The notes below the pieces were generated by a model. The model searched no databases and was not told where the DNA came from. It saw only the letters and a program-made list of their open reading frames with translations. Shown here piece after piece: positions 25,640 through 37,261 of a stretch of 64,000 nt of DNA (position 1 is the stretch's first letter; every line of letters begins with the position of its first letter). Made by a program: the position numbers and the translations under genes. Origin of the DNA: Toxoplasma gondii ME49 (taxonomy: Eukaryota > Apicomplexa > Conoidasida > Eucoccidiorida > Sarcocystidae); NCBI RefSeq assembly GCF_000006565.2, contig NC_031479.1, positions 248,001 to 312,000 on the forward strand. The letters run 5' to 3'.

Positions 25640-28254
25640 CCTTCAGATGGGGAAAAAGCGAGGATCTACGAGACGGAGGGGAACCGAGGCAGGAGAAACA
25701 AGAAATCGGCGAAAGAGGTAGGAGACACAAGGCAGCGGGTGAGTCTTGGACAGAGGGACATTGCAGATTACCAGGGAGACAGACGTTGCAGCTTTGTCTC
25801 CATTCTGCTGTCATTTCTTTCCCTCTTCACCAGAGATTATCGCCGTCTCCGATTTTGAGTTTTCCTCGGTGTCCCAGCAACTTCCTTCCGCTTCCTGAAG
25901 ACTCTTCGCGCGTCACTCTCGACCGAATTTGCGTCCGTGCTTCCTCGTCTGGGTTCCCTGTGTGTTTCCCCTACCACCCCTCTGCCTCAGTTCCTCGCTT
26001 CTTCGTCCTGTTTTGCCTCATCTCTCTGGTCTTCCTCGGTTGTTGCTCCCTCGCCCGCATCTGCGTTTCCTTGTCTCCCGTCTATCCTCCCTGCTCGCCT
26101 CTCCGTCTCTGTGGTTCTGTGCCGCTTCCCCTTGCTTCCTCTCGCTCGCTTGTTCTGCCAGTTTCTTCCGTTTACTTTTCTCTTCCGTTCTTCAGTGCGT
26201 TGTTTGTCAGCTTCTGGATCGACAGTTAGCCAACATAACGAGAAAATGCCCCCCCCGTTTACTGGGGTTCCCTAGAGCGCACATCGCATTGCAACGAAGA
26301 GCCAGAGCCGCATGGGAAACGGAGTCGAAGAGCCCGAGAGAAATTCGCGGGTGTGTGCAGAGAAACAACTCGCAAAAATCGACCTGGACTCGAGGAAAGC
26401 ATTCCTCTTTCCCGTGTCTGTCCCTTTATTCTTCGGTAAAGTGTGCTTTGACAGCGCATGCACGCAGCCCGGCTGGTAAGCGCGTCTTGTCGAAAACTCA
26501 GACGTTGCGCGAGTCTCGTGTCCGTCGCTGCCGTGACCTCCCTCCGCTTTCTGCCGGAAGGTCAACAACCGGGGGAAAAGAGCGGTGTTTTCTGCGTTTA
26601 AAGTGCAGGTGAGAGTCGGAAAAACCGTCGCAGCGTCTCGCGCGAACTCTCACAGATGCCCTACTGATTGACGGGGGGAAAAGCGCAACAGAAAACAGCA
26701 GAAAGGCCTTGTTTCTTCGCGCCCGGGGCCCACGCAGTGTCACTTCTGCGGCTGGCGTGGCCGAGCAAGACATCGGGACCGAGCGCGGTCACCAAGCTAG
26801 CCAACCCCGGGGAAAGGCAGTTTGCATACGTTGTCCCTTGTGCGTTCTCTCCTCTGTTCTCCACGGCCCCCGGTTTGCGGAACTTTCTTTTCTTGTCCAC
26901 ATTCCTGGGAAAATCAACCTCATCTATAGTAGAACCACAGCTCGCTCCCTCGCTGTGAATATCGTGTCGGGAATGAACCTGCTGCCTTCTTTAGAGCAAA
27001 GAGCCTTGTCTCTTGAGCGTCCGGTCTTTTCGCTGAATAGTTCCCTTTCCACAGCAGCTACCTTTCTTTTGCTTTGGCTGATCGGTTGCCTGCAATATTT
27101 GTGCCACGGTCTCCGCCAGTAATTTGCTAGGGAATCTTTCAGTCACGCCTGCGTGCGCTGAGGAGCTGCTGGAGCGTCGGCGGTGCAGTGCAGCGATTTG
27201 AGACGTTCTGTTGGTGAAAGTCTTCTACTTGTCACGCTTTGCTGGAGCGTTCGTCGCCTTTTGCACGCTGCCGGCCAGAGTAAGAAAATAAAAAACATGG
27301 GAAGCGGGGACGGAGGACCGTCGCTACAGGCGGGTTCCCCCTGAACAGCAGAGGCGCTTCGCCATCGGACAGCGCTGTAACCTAGAGATTCTCACCGCTA
27401 GAGTGCCTCACCTTCTTCGTGGGCAAGCTTTAAAGGCGGAATCCATGTATGGTACTGGGTCCAGACCCGGTCCCCTATCGATATGAACAGCATCTGCTTG
27501 AGAGTGCCTACGGTACCCATGCACTGCAGTTTCAATGCAATTTTCCGATGTCTCGCGGGATCCGGGCCGAAGATCTCCACCGAATCTCAATTTATTTTCT
27601 AGCTTGACATGACTTGTGCGAATCCATCGATTTGAAACGTTTTCCTAACCCGTGATCCTGAGTGCAAATACCCCTCCCAGTCTCAGCGACTGCTTGCGCC
27701 AGCCAGTCTCAGGTGTATGAATACGGACGCAGAACTGCGCGATTCGTCTTGCGTGGGAATCTGTGTGGGTCAAGAACGGAATCAACCGTCATATCGCACA
27801 GGCGAAGGCAAAATTTGTGTTTCTCGCCGGTTGTGTCCGCTTCTGAGGGAAGCGAGTGTAGCATCTTTGAACAGTCGTGCACAGGGACGGTCGGATTTTG
27901 AGTTTCGTGGATGCGCCGTCACCGGGACCACGGGTCAGTCGTTGTCCACTTCATCAACCGAGAAAGAGTCGCTCTTCGTAGAGGTACAGTGATTTCGTCT
28001 AGGCAAGAAGGAAGTAACGACGGCGAAACGGCCGGGCGCTCCCCCAAGACGCAGGGCCGCACACTCACCTCACTGACCAAGCAGGGAAACGAAGTGCTGC
28101 CTGGATTTTTTTTCCTTGGAATTATATACTGTGACTTGGACGACGGCATCGTTTTTTCTTTGGTATCTTCTCGTGGACGGAGTGTCCGTTCAAAACAGCA
28201 GGAACGTTTTCAGCCTCTGCTCTGTGTCGCCTGGTAGCGATCCCTTGGCGGTGC
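25640..28254. other. Divergent spacer between CSN5 and the ankyrin/sushi gene
   Basis: This spacer must contain both promoters. Its 25640-25740 part is GA-rich on the plus strand (CT-rich toward CSN5), and 25800-26220 is pyrimidine-rich on the plus strand, which explains the long spurious proline/serine-rich frame at 25929-26612. No coding signature was found. Confidence 0.6.
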
Positions 28255-31200
28255 ATGCTCTCCGTTTTCCCAGAATCTGCCCGCAAAATGGAGAGTGTCA
28301 ACCGGCCTCGTTTTCCCCCTTTCTTTTGCCCGCCGTCCCTCGGTGTCTCTGGCGCGACGGTGCTTCTTCCGTTCGTCGGTGTGCTTCTTTTTTCGTCGCT
28401 CTTCTCGTCCGCTACGACGGTGGCCTCCATCCCTAATCCCGCCGGTGCCTGGTCACCGTATTTGTCGTCGATGTCTGTTTGGCCAGCGAACGACGAGGAC
28501 GGCTCCACATCTGTTAGCTCTGACACTGCTCTCGATATTTCTCCTTTTGCGGACGATGAAAAGGACAGTCTCCCGGTGGCCGCTTCTCTCTCTCCGTCTC
28601 TCTTTCGCGCTCAGCGGTGGCAGACCCCACACAACAACCGTAGGACCCCTCTCGCCCACTCTTCCCTTCCGGTGCACGACGACGGCCTCGGGGCTAGCTG
28701 GGTGGCTTTGACCGAAGATAGGAACGAAGGAAGCGGTGCGGAGGAGGAGGGAGAAAATAAGGAGGGGGAGTCCGACAAAGCCGAGAGTGAAGAGGAAAAG
28801 TCGTCAGTGAGTGAGAATGACAGCAAAAACGAAGAAAAGACAGAATCGAAGGACTCGGAGACGGGAGACGAAGCGGCGGCGAGGTCTGAGGACAGAGACG
28901 AGCAGGACGGAGAGACAAACAAGCCAGGAAAACAGGCTCAGGCCGCTCCAGAGGAAGGCGAAAATGCATCGGCCTCATCTGAGAAGTTGTCTTGTCCGCG
29001 TGCTTGTCTGATCGCAAGCAAGTCAGGAGGGAAGACAGGAACAGACGGGCACGAAAAAACGAACGAGGTGAGAGCAGATCAGAAAGGTGGTGAGGGAGCT
29101 TCTACCACGCAGCACGAAGAGGGGCAGGAAACGGAACAAGGCAGCGAAGAGGCGAATTCCAGTTCATCCTCTGCACCCGCACAATCGCATGAAACTCCTG
29201 TAGCCGAACATGCGCCATGCCCTCACGCAGAGGAACACAACGCCACGAACGGCAGCAACTCTGCAGAGGCCGCGAGCGAAGATTCCAACCCCCATGAAGC
29301 AGTGAAACATACGGACGCGCATGGGCAAACGCAAGCTTCAGACCAAGCTCAAGGACACGATCAGGAAGAGGCCTCACAGTCTTCAGAAACACCTGCAGAA
29401 GAAAATGCTGAAGAACCGAAACAGGCAGAGGAGCAGGCGAACGCCTCGCAGTCATCCGAAACGCCTGCCGAAGAAAATGCTGAAGAACCGAAACAGGCAG
29501 AGGAGCAGGCGAACGCCTCGCAGTCATCCGAAACGCCTGCCGAAGAAAACGCTGAAGAACCGAAACAGGCAGAGGAGCAGGCGAACGCCTCGCAGTCATC
29601 CGAAACGCCTGCCGAAGAAAATGCTGAAGAACCGAAACAGGCAGAGGAGCAGGCGAACGCCTCGCAATCATCCGAAACACCTGCCGAAGAAAATGCTGAA
29701 GAACCGAAACAGGCAGAGGAGCAGGCGAACGCCTCGCAGTCATCCCAAACGCCTGCCGAAGAAAACGCTCAAGAACCGAAACAGGCAGAGGAGCAGGCGA
29801 ACGCCTCGCAGTCATCCGAAACGCCTGCCGAAGAAAATGCTGAAGAACCGAAACAGGCAGAGGAGCAGGCGAACGCCTCGCAATCATCCGAAACGCCTGC
29901 CGAAGAAAATGCTGAAGAACCGAAACAGGCAGAGGAGCAGGCGAACGCCTCGCAGTCATCCGAAACGCCTGCCGAAGAAAACACTGAAGAACCGAAACAG
30001 GCAGAGGAGCGGGCGAACGCCTCGCAATCATCCGAAACGCCTGCGGAAGAAAATGCTCAAGAACCGAAACAGGGAGAGGAGCAGGCGAACGCCTCGCAGT
30101 CATCGGCAACGCCTGCCGAAGAAAACGCTGAAGAACCGAAACAGGCAGAGGAGCAGGCGAACGCCTCGCAGTCATCCGAAACGCCTGCCGAAGAAAACGC
30201 TCAAGAACCGAAACAGGCAGAGGAGCGTGAGAACGCCTCGCAATCATCAGAAACGCCTGCCGAAGAAAACGCTCAAGAACCGAAACAGGCAGAGGAGCAG
30301 GCGAACGCCTCGCAATCATCCGAAACACCTGCCGAAGAAAATGCTGAAGAACCGAAACAGGGAGAGGAGCAGGCAAACGCCTCGCAATCATCCGAAACGC
30401 CTGCGGAAGAAAATGCTCAAGTACCGAAACAGGCAGAGGAGCAGGCGAACGCCTCGCAATCATCCGAAACACCTGCCGAAGAAAATGCTGAAGAACCGAA
30501 ACAGGGAGAGGAGCAGGCGAACGCCTCGCAGTCATCCGAAACGCCTGCCGAAGAAAATGCTGAAGAACCGAAACAGGCAGAGGAGCAGGCGAACGCCTCG
30601 CAATCATCCGAAACACCTGCCGAAGAAAATGCTGAAGAACCGAAACAGGGAGAGGAGCAGGCGAACGCCTCGCAATCATCCGAAACGCCTGCAGGAGAAA
30701 ATGCTGAAGAACCGAAACAGACAGAGGAACCGGAAGAGGCCTCACAGTCTACGCATTCACCGGCGGAAGAACAGTCCCCAGAACAGGCTCAGGGACAAGA
30801 GCGGGAGAACGCGTCACAGCCTTCAGAGTCACCTGCAGAAGAATCCACTCCTGAGCAAGCTGAAGAAAAGGGTACGGAGGCAGCGGAAGAGCCGGCACAG
30901 GAGCAACCGGCGGAGACGCAGGAGGGTTCAGATGCTGAAGCCGATGCGGAAGGCGGATCTGGAGCGAATGGCGAAGCACAGCCACAGGAGGAGAGCGGCG
31001 AGAATAAAGATGTGCCTGCCGCGGACCAGGAGGCCCCTGGCCTAGATGAACAGGGCCGCGACGAAGTTGGAACCGGCGCTCCAGAAGCCGCGGCTGCTTC
31101 AGCTGCCGGAGCTAGCCACGAGAACGAAGCCCATGGGGCAGATCAACAAGATGATTCTGTGGAGTCCGCAGGCCCCGCAGCTGACGAGCAGCAAAAAGAC

Positions 31201-34200
31201 GCGACAGGCGAGGTCGGGGAGCTGCACGGGGCTGAGACTCAGACACCACAGCTTGCAGCTGAAGCGGAGACAGCTGGCGCGGAGCAGGAGGCGGGGAGAG
31301 CAGATAGCGTCAGCGACGGATGCTATGTCACGAGGAGACAGGAGGTCGAGGCCGAGGCGAAGAAGCTGCTGGAAGTCTGTGAAAGGAACGGTAAGAACCA
31401 GTAGAAGTGCGGGCAAAGATTGAGGAGTGCAACTGCCGTGAGCGCGGAAGTGTCTTGCCGAGTTGCTGTTCGCAAGAAGTTGTCTAGAAAGAAACGGTGA
31501 CGGAGGCAACCAGGGCAACCCAGTCATCGGGGGGTGAGGACAGAAACGGATCGCGATGTTTGTGGTACGGAAAAGGAGATGCTGGGAAAGGGGTAGATCA
31601 AGATTGATCAGAGAAGCAAGACAAAGCGACACAAACCTACCGTGACCGTTTAGAGTCGCGGGGAGGGGCTGTCGTTGACCAGGGCGTTTGAGACCGAAGA
31701 GTCAAAGGTAGTGCACAGCTCATCAAGAGAGGGGCGGCTAGCAAAGAGGTGCGATTTTTCGTGTTTTGTTGCCTTGTTCGCCTGTGAAGCTTCGGGAGAC
31801 GCGAGATAACCGCAAACTAGGCACTTGACTTCAGGGAAAATGGTCTTGTTATGTCTCGACTAGTGGGTCTGCGAGCACGGCCACAGAACGGTGGCTGGAG
31901 ATTCTGTTTGTCCATCGACTTTTTTCTCTGTATTTTTCCAGATAATTTCACCAAAGTCGACCAACAATTTTGTGATGAACTGTTCAAGAGGATCGATGGC
32001 CCGTTCACAGTTGGCGAGGTCTCAGCGTTTCTCCGAGCTGCCGACACTGCAAACAACATCAGTCGCAATTTCCGGTTCTGTCGGGCAACTCCGGTATGTC
32101 TCTTTGATATTGATTTTATGATCGTCTTCTAACCTCATCATTCCGGTAATGGTGCATCTCCCTGTGCGGAAAGAGTGTGACTGATGGTCTTGTTCCCGCT
32201 GTATCTTCGCTGTTTTGACTTTGTCAATTTTCTCATCTTTTCGTCGCATCAAGAGAAACTACGCCATGTTTCCAACGCTCGCTTCAGGCAATGTCTGGTC
32301 AGCTACAGGAGGTGTTCATTTTCGTCGCATGCCTCCGTCGTTCTTGTCCAAGAGAACCTAGTGTTTGATTCAAACTCCAAAAGTCGAGATATGTTGTTTG
32401 TTTCCTGTGCCACACTGGAGGAAGAGCACACCGCTTCTGATGTATCATCGAACGTCGTTTTCTGTGCAACGGCTTGCACGGATCGACAGGGGTGTCACCC
32501 CGCCGACCCTTCCTGTCTCGAGTGGAGGTGCGTCCACCTGCGCTCTGCAAAGAGGTGATTCTTTTGTGCGCGTTCTTTCCAGACAAGCAGCCCACCGAGA
32601 GTGCGGGATGGAGACAGCGTTATTCACGCAGCGATCGCTGCATCCAAACCTCGCGTTGTCGAGATTCTGCTTCAGTACGGAGCGTTCCCCAACATCGAGG
32701 CCTTCCCGCGTTCTCCCGATGCAGCTAATGTGAGAAAAGCAAGACAGCAGACAGGTCAAAAAAGGCCCGATGTTTCACAAGAGAAGGCTCGGACTCAGGT
32801 CACTCTTTGTAGCGAGACGGGCGCACACATTATTCACGTTTTAAACGCAAAAGACTACAACGCCAGCACGTTTTCGATGTCTCTTCAGGTGGAGGTCTCT
32901 TCCAGGCATGCAAAACCTGTGGAGTGTTAGTCTTTGCGTCATAACCGAACCCGTCGGAGTTGAAACACCCGGTTACTCTCTCGTGGATCCTGCGCTCTCC
33001 TATATCCGCAGACAGTGCCGGCACTGTCACCGATGCCACACTAGAGAGGTTTTCTGCGCAGTCCCAGAGACACCTCTGAGAGGAGTGTGCAGTGGATAGA
33101 AGGCGCATCGAGGCAGGCCTATCGAATGTGAAGAGCTAAGATGGCACATCATTTCTCTTTTTCTCGGTTCCTGTTTCCTCAGAGAATGGGCATGCGACCT
33201 CTGCACTACGTTGCACGGTACCCAACGCTGGAAAATTACGAATCTCTTTTTCTTCTTTTGAAGTACGGCTCTCCCGTAAACGTTCGAGACGTCGGAGGGC
33301 GGACCCCTCTGATGATCGCCGCGCGTTCAAGTCACCCCTTCTCAAAGCTTTTTGCCAGAGCTCTGATTGACCGCAATGCAGATGTCACTGCACGAGACAA
33401 AGTAAGTTGGCGTTTCGGGCACACGAGAAAGAGAGAAAAGGGAGGGAGCTTGACTACATGTACAACGTGTAACCCTGGGGCGTCAACCGAAACGGAACTG
33501 GCCTTTTTTGGACAGAAACAAGAGGAAAGAGCAACAACAAAGACGCAATGTAGGAACCCGGACTGCATGTCACCGTGATTCGAACTTACCCCGTATGTTT
33601 CTCATTGCCACCCGTAGAACAAGAGCATTCGCCTAGATGGAGGATCATTCCTCATTTGTTTGAATGGCCTGCATTTTGATTGTTCGTGTGGCGAGGTGAG
33701 AAAGGCTGTTCAACAGTGTGCACAACGAGCTGTCCAAAAGAAATCCAGAAAAGGTTAACTCACTGTCAGAGTGTGGTCCACAGTTGAATTCCAGTATCCA
33801 CGCGTTTGATACAAGCAGTTTCTGAAAGAAAGCCGAGGCAGGCCTTGGCTGAAGAGGGAAGGTGGGAGAAGAAGGAGGAAGGGAAAAAAAAGAGGAAGTC
33901 AAAAGCAAGTGTCTTGAGGTGTGCTCTACTGAGCTCTGTTTTAGAAGGAGCCTTCGTCTTGCCTTTGTCCATCTGCACCTTTCTTCTTCGCTGCTCTTCC
34001 TTTCGTAGGCTGGGCTCTCCGCCCTACATTACGCAGCGGCCTCGAACTCGTGCAAATTGGTCAAGCTGCTCATCAACCGAGGTGCAGACGTGATGTCTCA
34101 GGATATTCGGGGAAACACTCCCCTCCACTACGCTGCAGCTTTCAACGCAGACAAGTCCATGAACACTTTGCTCAATTTGGCAGGGAATGCGATCAAGGTG

Positions 34201-37200
34201 AATGTGCCGAATAAGGTAGGCGCTTTGGCAAAAGAAACCCGCGACTTACCGTGTTTGGTCGGCGTCTGCCTTCGTGAGGCCTCAGTGTGCGAGAACGGGT
34301 CCTCTGCCTACAGCTTGTGTCGTTCCATGCAGGGGCATACCGTTGTATTCGGCGGTCGCGTATGTGTTCACGTGAGAGAGTGGGAAATCTATCCAGAGGA
34401 ACACGGTCCCTCTGGAGACGACGACATGTCTCCGCACCTCGAGTGGGTCGGGAACCCATAGGTGATACATCTTTGCTCCCGCGTTTTCGTTTCTCCAGAA
34501 TGGAAAGGCGCCTATTCATTTGGCTGCCGCGCCATCGTCGTTCGACGTCGTCCCAGCCAAGATTGTTCCGGCTCTCTCGCTGGAATTGCTTTTAGAGAAG
34601 CATGCAGACCCTGTGGCGCGGGACGCCCACGGGAACACACCTCTCATGGACGCGGTTTTGGGCGGGTACCTCGAAATCGCGAAACGCCTTCTGCAGATTG
34701 CCAGGGTTCCCCTACATGACAAAAACATGGTAGGCAGGATGTACATGGAAAGTTCTCTTTACGCTTCAGGTTGTGATTAAGTGGGACCTCGCATGGGTTC
34801 GGATGTGTGTCTGGGGAACCTTGTGAGCTCATTGCGGCCGTCAGGGCGTCTTTCCTAACCATAAAACGTTTGTCCTCGCTCCAAGCGAACTAGCCGCTCG
34901 TGTAAAGTGCTATTTATAGTTTGTAGGTCATACACGTATGCATAGATCGGCTGTCTGTATGATATGACACCTGGAACGAAACCGGTGTGGAATCACCTTG
35001 ATGCCATGCGGTATTGAAATCCGAGAAACTTTTGAGTGGGGGCATCATGGAAACGGCAGAGCGCACGCGAAGTCGACACACACGAGTTCACATGTCAGCG
35101 TTCCTCGTGGGTGCTATGCAACAGAGAAACGCACGAGCTCGGTAGCAACAACGCTGATCTTCCGTCTCTTTAGATCTGTCGATTTCGTTTTGTCTTCCAT
35201 CGTGAGATACTCATGAACTTGCGTCCTGGTAGAGTCGAGCGTCGGATTCGCTTCAGCTTTATATCCACGAAGTGACAAAAGGCAGTGGTCAGATTCGTGT
35301 ATTGACACATAGTCCAGTGCTTGCCAGGCATGGCGGATAACTCTTTATCCTATTTTTTCAAGAGCGTCCTTTCGAAACGGAGCGTTCAACATTCTCTTGG
35401 GCGTTTTGTGCCTCTAGTGAATGTTCGGTAGTCCCGAGGGCACAGGAGAGTCCTTCAATTTCAGGGCCTTCGCAGGAGACGTCCACTACAGGGTTTGGCC
35501 GCTTCCTGAGCTATTTGGTGGGATGCTTATCTTCTCGACTTGGACATGGAGAGATTGTGAACACGGTTGCTCGCTTATTGCAGAGTACGGACAGGACGCT
35601 GTTCAAGAAAGACCAGCTGCTGGTTTGTAGTGGACGTGTGCGTCAAGGTGCCTGAATGATCTGCGGGGCTCGAGGGTGAACGGGGCTTTTTTCGGGGCCT
35701 GTTTTGAGGCGCTCGGCTCCCCCCCCCATCAACTCTCAGGGGAAAGCGAGAAACACTATTCAAAAGCGTTTCTCATGCTGCTGGTTTTCTGTCCTCTCAG
35801 GATGGCAAAACTGCTCTCGATCTCGCTCAGGAAGCAGCAGAACGAACTGGCGACGACGTCCTCGCATACCTCACGGCCGTTAGCAGCAAGCCCTGTAAGC
35901 TGCATGCGCGTATCTTCTTTCTTTATAGTTGGGGACATGTGTGATTCTAGGTCGCGGAATGCATGCTCTGCTGAACCTCAGGCTTCTTAGACCTCCTCCT
36001 GTTGCTGCAGTTGTCAGAACCTCCCAGTTTCGAAGCGCGGAGACTCCACCTTCATGGAACACATAAGTCGTGCCTGAGCCCGTTTGTCTCTCATTTCACC
36101 CCCCGTCTTCATGTTGTTCTCGCCCATCTTGCCGTTTTGTCTCTCTTTCTCAGCCTGCCCCTTCATCCCGCGCGTCGCGAACTCGATACACGTCTTGTCA
36201 GACACACAATTCGGTTCGCTCATGCGTGTGGTAAGTCCCTCGCCGTTCTCTCTTATCACAAATTCGCACGATTTTCCAGTGTTTCCATGGCGATTACTTC
36301 ATCGAGCGAGCGACGCAATCCACTCGTTCTTCCTCGAACACGAAAAATAAACTGAATGTTCGTAGGGAGGTGCTTTGGTGTAGTCGTGTCACCGGTCCTC
36401 AACTAGGAAGCCCATACCATGTGGTTCTTCTCTGTGTGGCAACTGGGCTCAGTCCTCAAGTCCACAACGGCTCTTTCAAAAGGGCCTGCACTCCTCTTAA
36501 TGTGTTCACGGTTCTTTCACGTGTTACCACCTCATCCTCTATTTCTGGCTGCAGCCGGTTCAACCCAATCCCGTCATGTTTCCTCTCTTGTTTCGTGCTC
36601 ATTCTTTTGTCGCAACGGACACAAAAGTTAGACCAGGAGAAAAAGCGTCTTCCGTGTTTCCTCCATTTGTCATTCCATCATTTGATACCCGAGCCGATGG
36701 GGCTTCAGACTTCTCCCTTTGTGTTTTCTGGGAGTCGACGGGGAGACATAGGGATGACTGATACGTAGTTGTCTTCTAATACCTCGTATCTACGTCTTTT
36801 ACTGCTCTTACTCGGTGCAGTCACTCCAACAGACAGACAGTATATGTCGATGGGAGAGCACGCCTCGTATTATCTCATTTTCTCTCCGTTTACAATGTTG
36901 CTTGTTTCGTTCAATGGCGAAACACGGGCATGCGACGGTTTCTCATAGGTGTTCCGTTCTCAGAGGATGCAGCCATTGAGAAGAATGCACAAGTTCCGAT
37001 GGTTGTTTCTGTGTTTCGCTCGTGTCCTTTATGCACTCTCAGGGAGACACAGTCACCTACGAGTGCCACCACGGCTTCCGCTTGCTCGGGCATGCTACCC
37101 TCACCTGTATGAGTCGTGACGGCTCACCAGAGTTCATCCCAGACCCTCCTGTGTGCATTCCCATGGAACAAGGCGCCGCTTCGTCTCTGTATTCGGCTCC

Positions 37201-37261
37201 TCTTGGGCTGGCTACTGCCCTGTTAGTCTATCTAATTCCTTTTTTCCTAACTCAGTTCTAA
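28255..37261 (+). CDS. Ankyrin-repeat and sushi-domain protein with signal sequence and acidic tandem repeats (9 exons)
   Basis: I do not recognise a named gene. Exons: 28255-31390, 31942-32093, 32583-32729, 33183-33401, 34009-34215, 34499-34729, 35801-35894, 36154-36230, 37043-37261. They total 4482 nt (1493 aa plus TAA); all junctions keep phase and all introns are GT-AG. A hydrophobic segment at about residues 34-55 looks like a signal sequence or signal anchor. The second ATG at 28288 (AAAATGG) has a better context and would shorten the leader by 11 residues. Residues about 150-370 are Glu/Ser-rich, followed by nineteen 24-residue repeats (373-828) and more acidic sequence. Exons 3-7 encode ankyrin-type repeats, shown by GDSVIHAAIAAS, GMRPLHYVA, GRTPLMIAA, GLSALHYAA, GNTPLHYAA, GKAPIHLAA, GNTPLMDAV and GKTALDLA. 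Exons 8-9 encode one sushi/CCP module with four cysteines (1397, 1429, 1443, 1459). The last ~20 residues are hydrophobic, fitting a GPI signal or membrane anchor. Secretory-pathway or surface location is inferred. The least certain point is the joining of exon 1, and of exons 8-9, to the ankyrin exons. Confidence 0.75.
29371..30738 (+). repeat. 72-bp coding tandem repeat, 19 copies
   Basis: Nineteen head-to-tail 72-bp units each encode 24 residues of the type ASQSSETPAEEN-AEEPKQAEEQAN, inside exon 1 of the ankyrin/sushi gene. Two more degenerate units follow to about 30880. The first five copies are identical in protein, and most later copies differ only by E/Q, A/G or similar single changes, which indicates recent homogenisation. 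Since 72 is divisible by 3 the array keeps several frames open, including a 574-codon frame in the +2 register and a 547-codon antisense frame. Those are shadows. Confidence 0.97.

Noticed and set aside
25929..26612. 227-codon Pro/Leu/Ser-rich frame
   Set aside because: No ATG start and sequence explained by a pyrimidine-rich promoter tract in the divergent spacer.
29102..31045. Very long alternative frames (547 codons antisense, 574 codons in another plus frame)
   Set aside because: They exist only because the 72-bp repeat keeps all frames open. The frame with the signal sequence and the splice donor at 31390 is the coding one.
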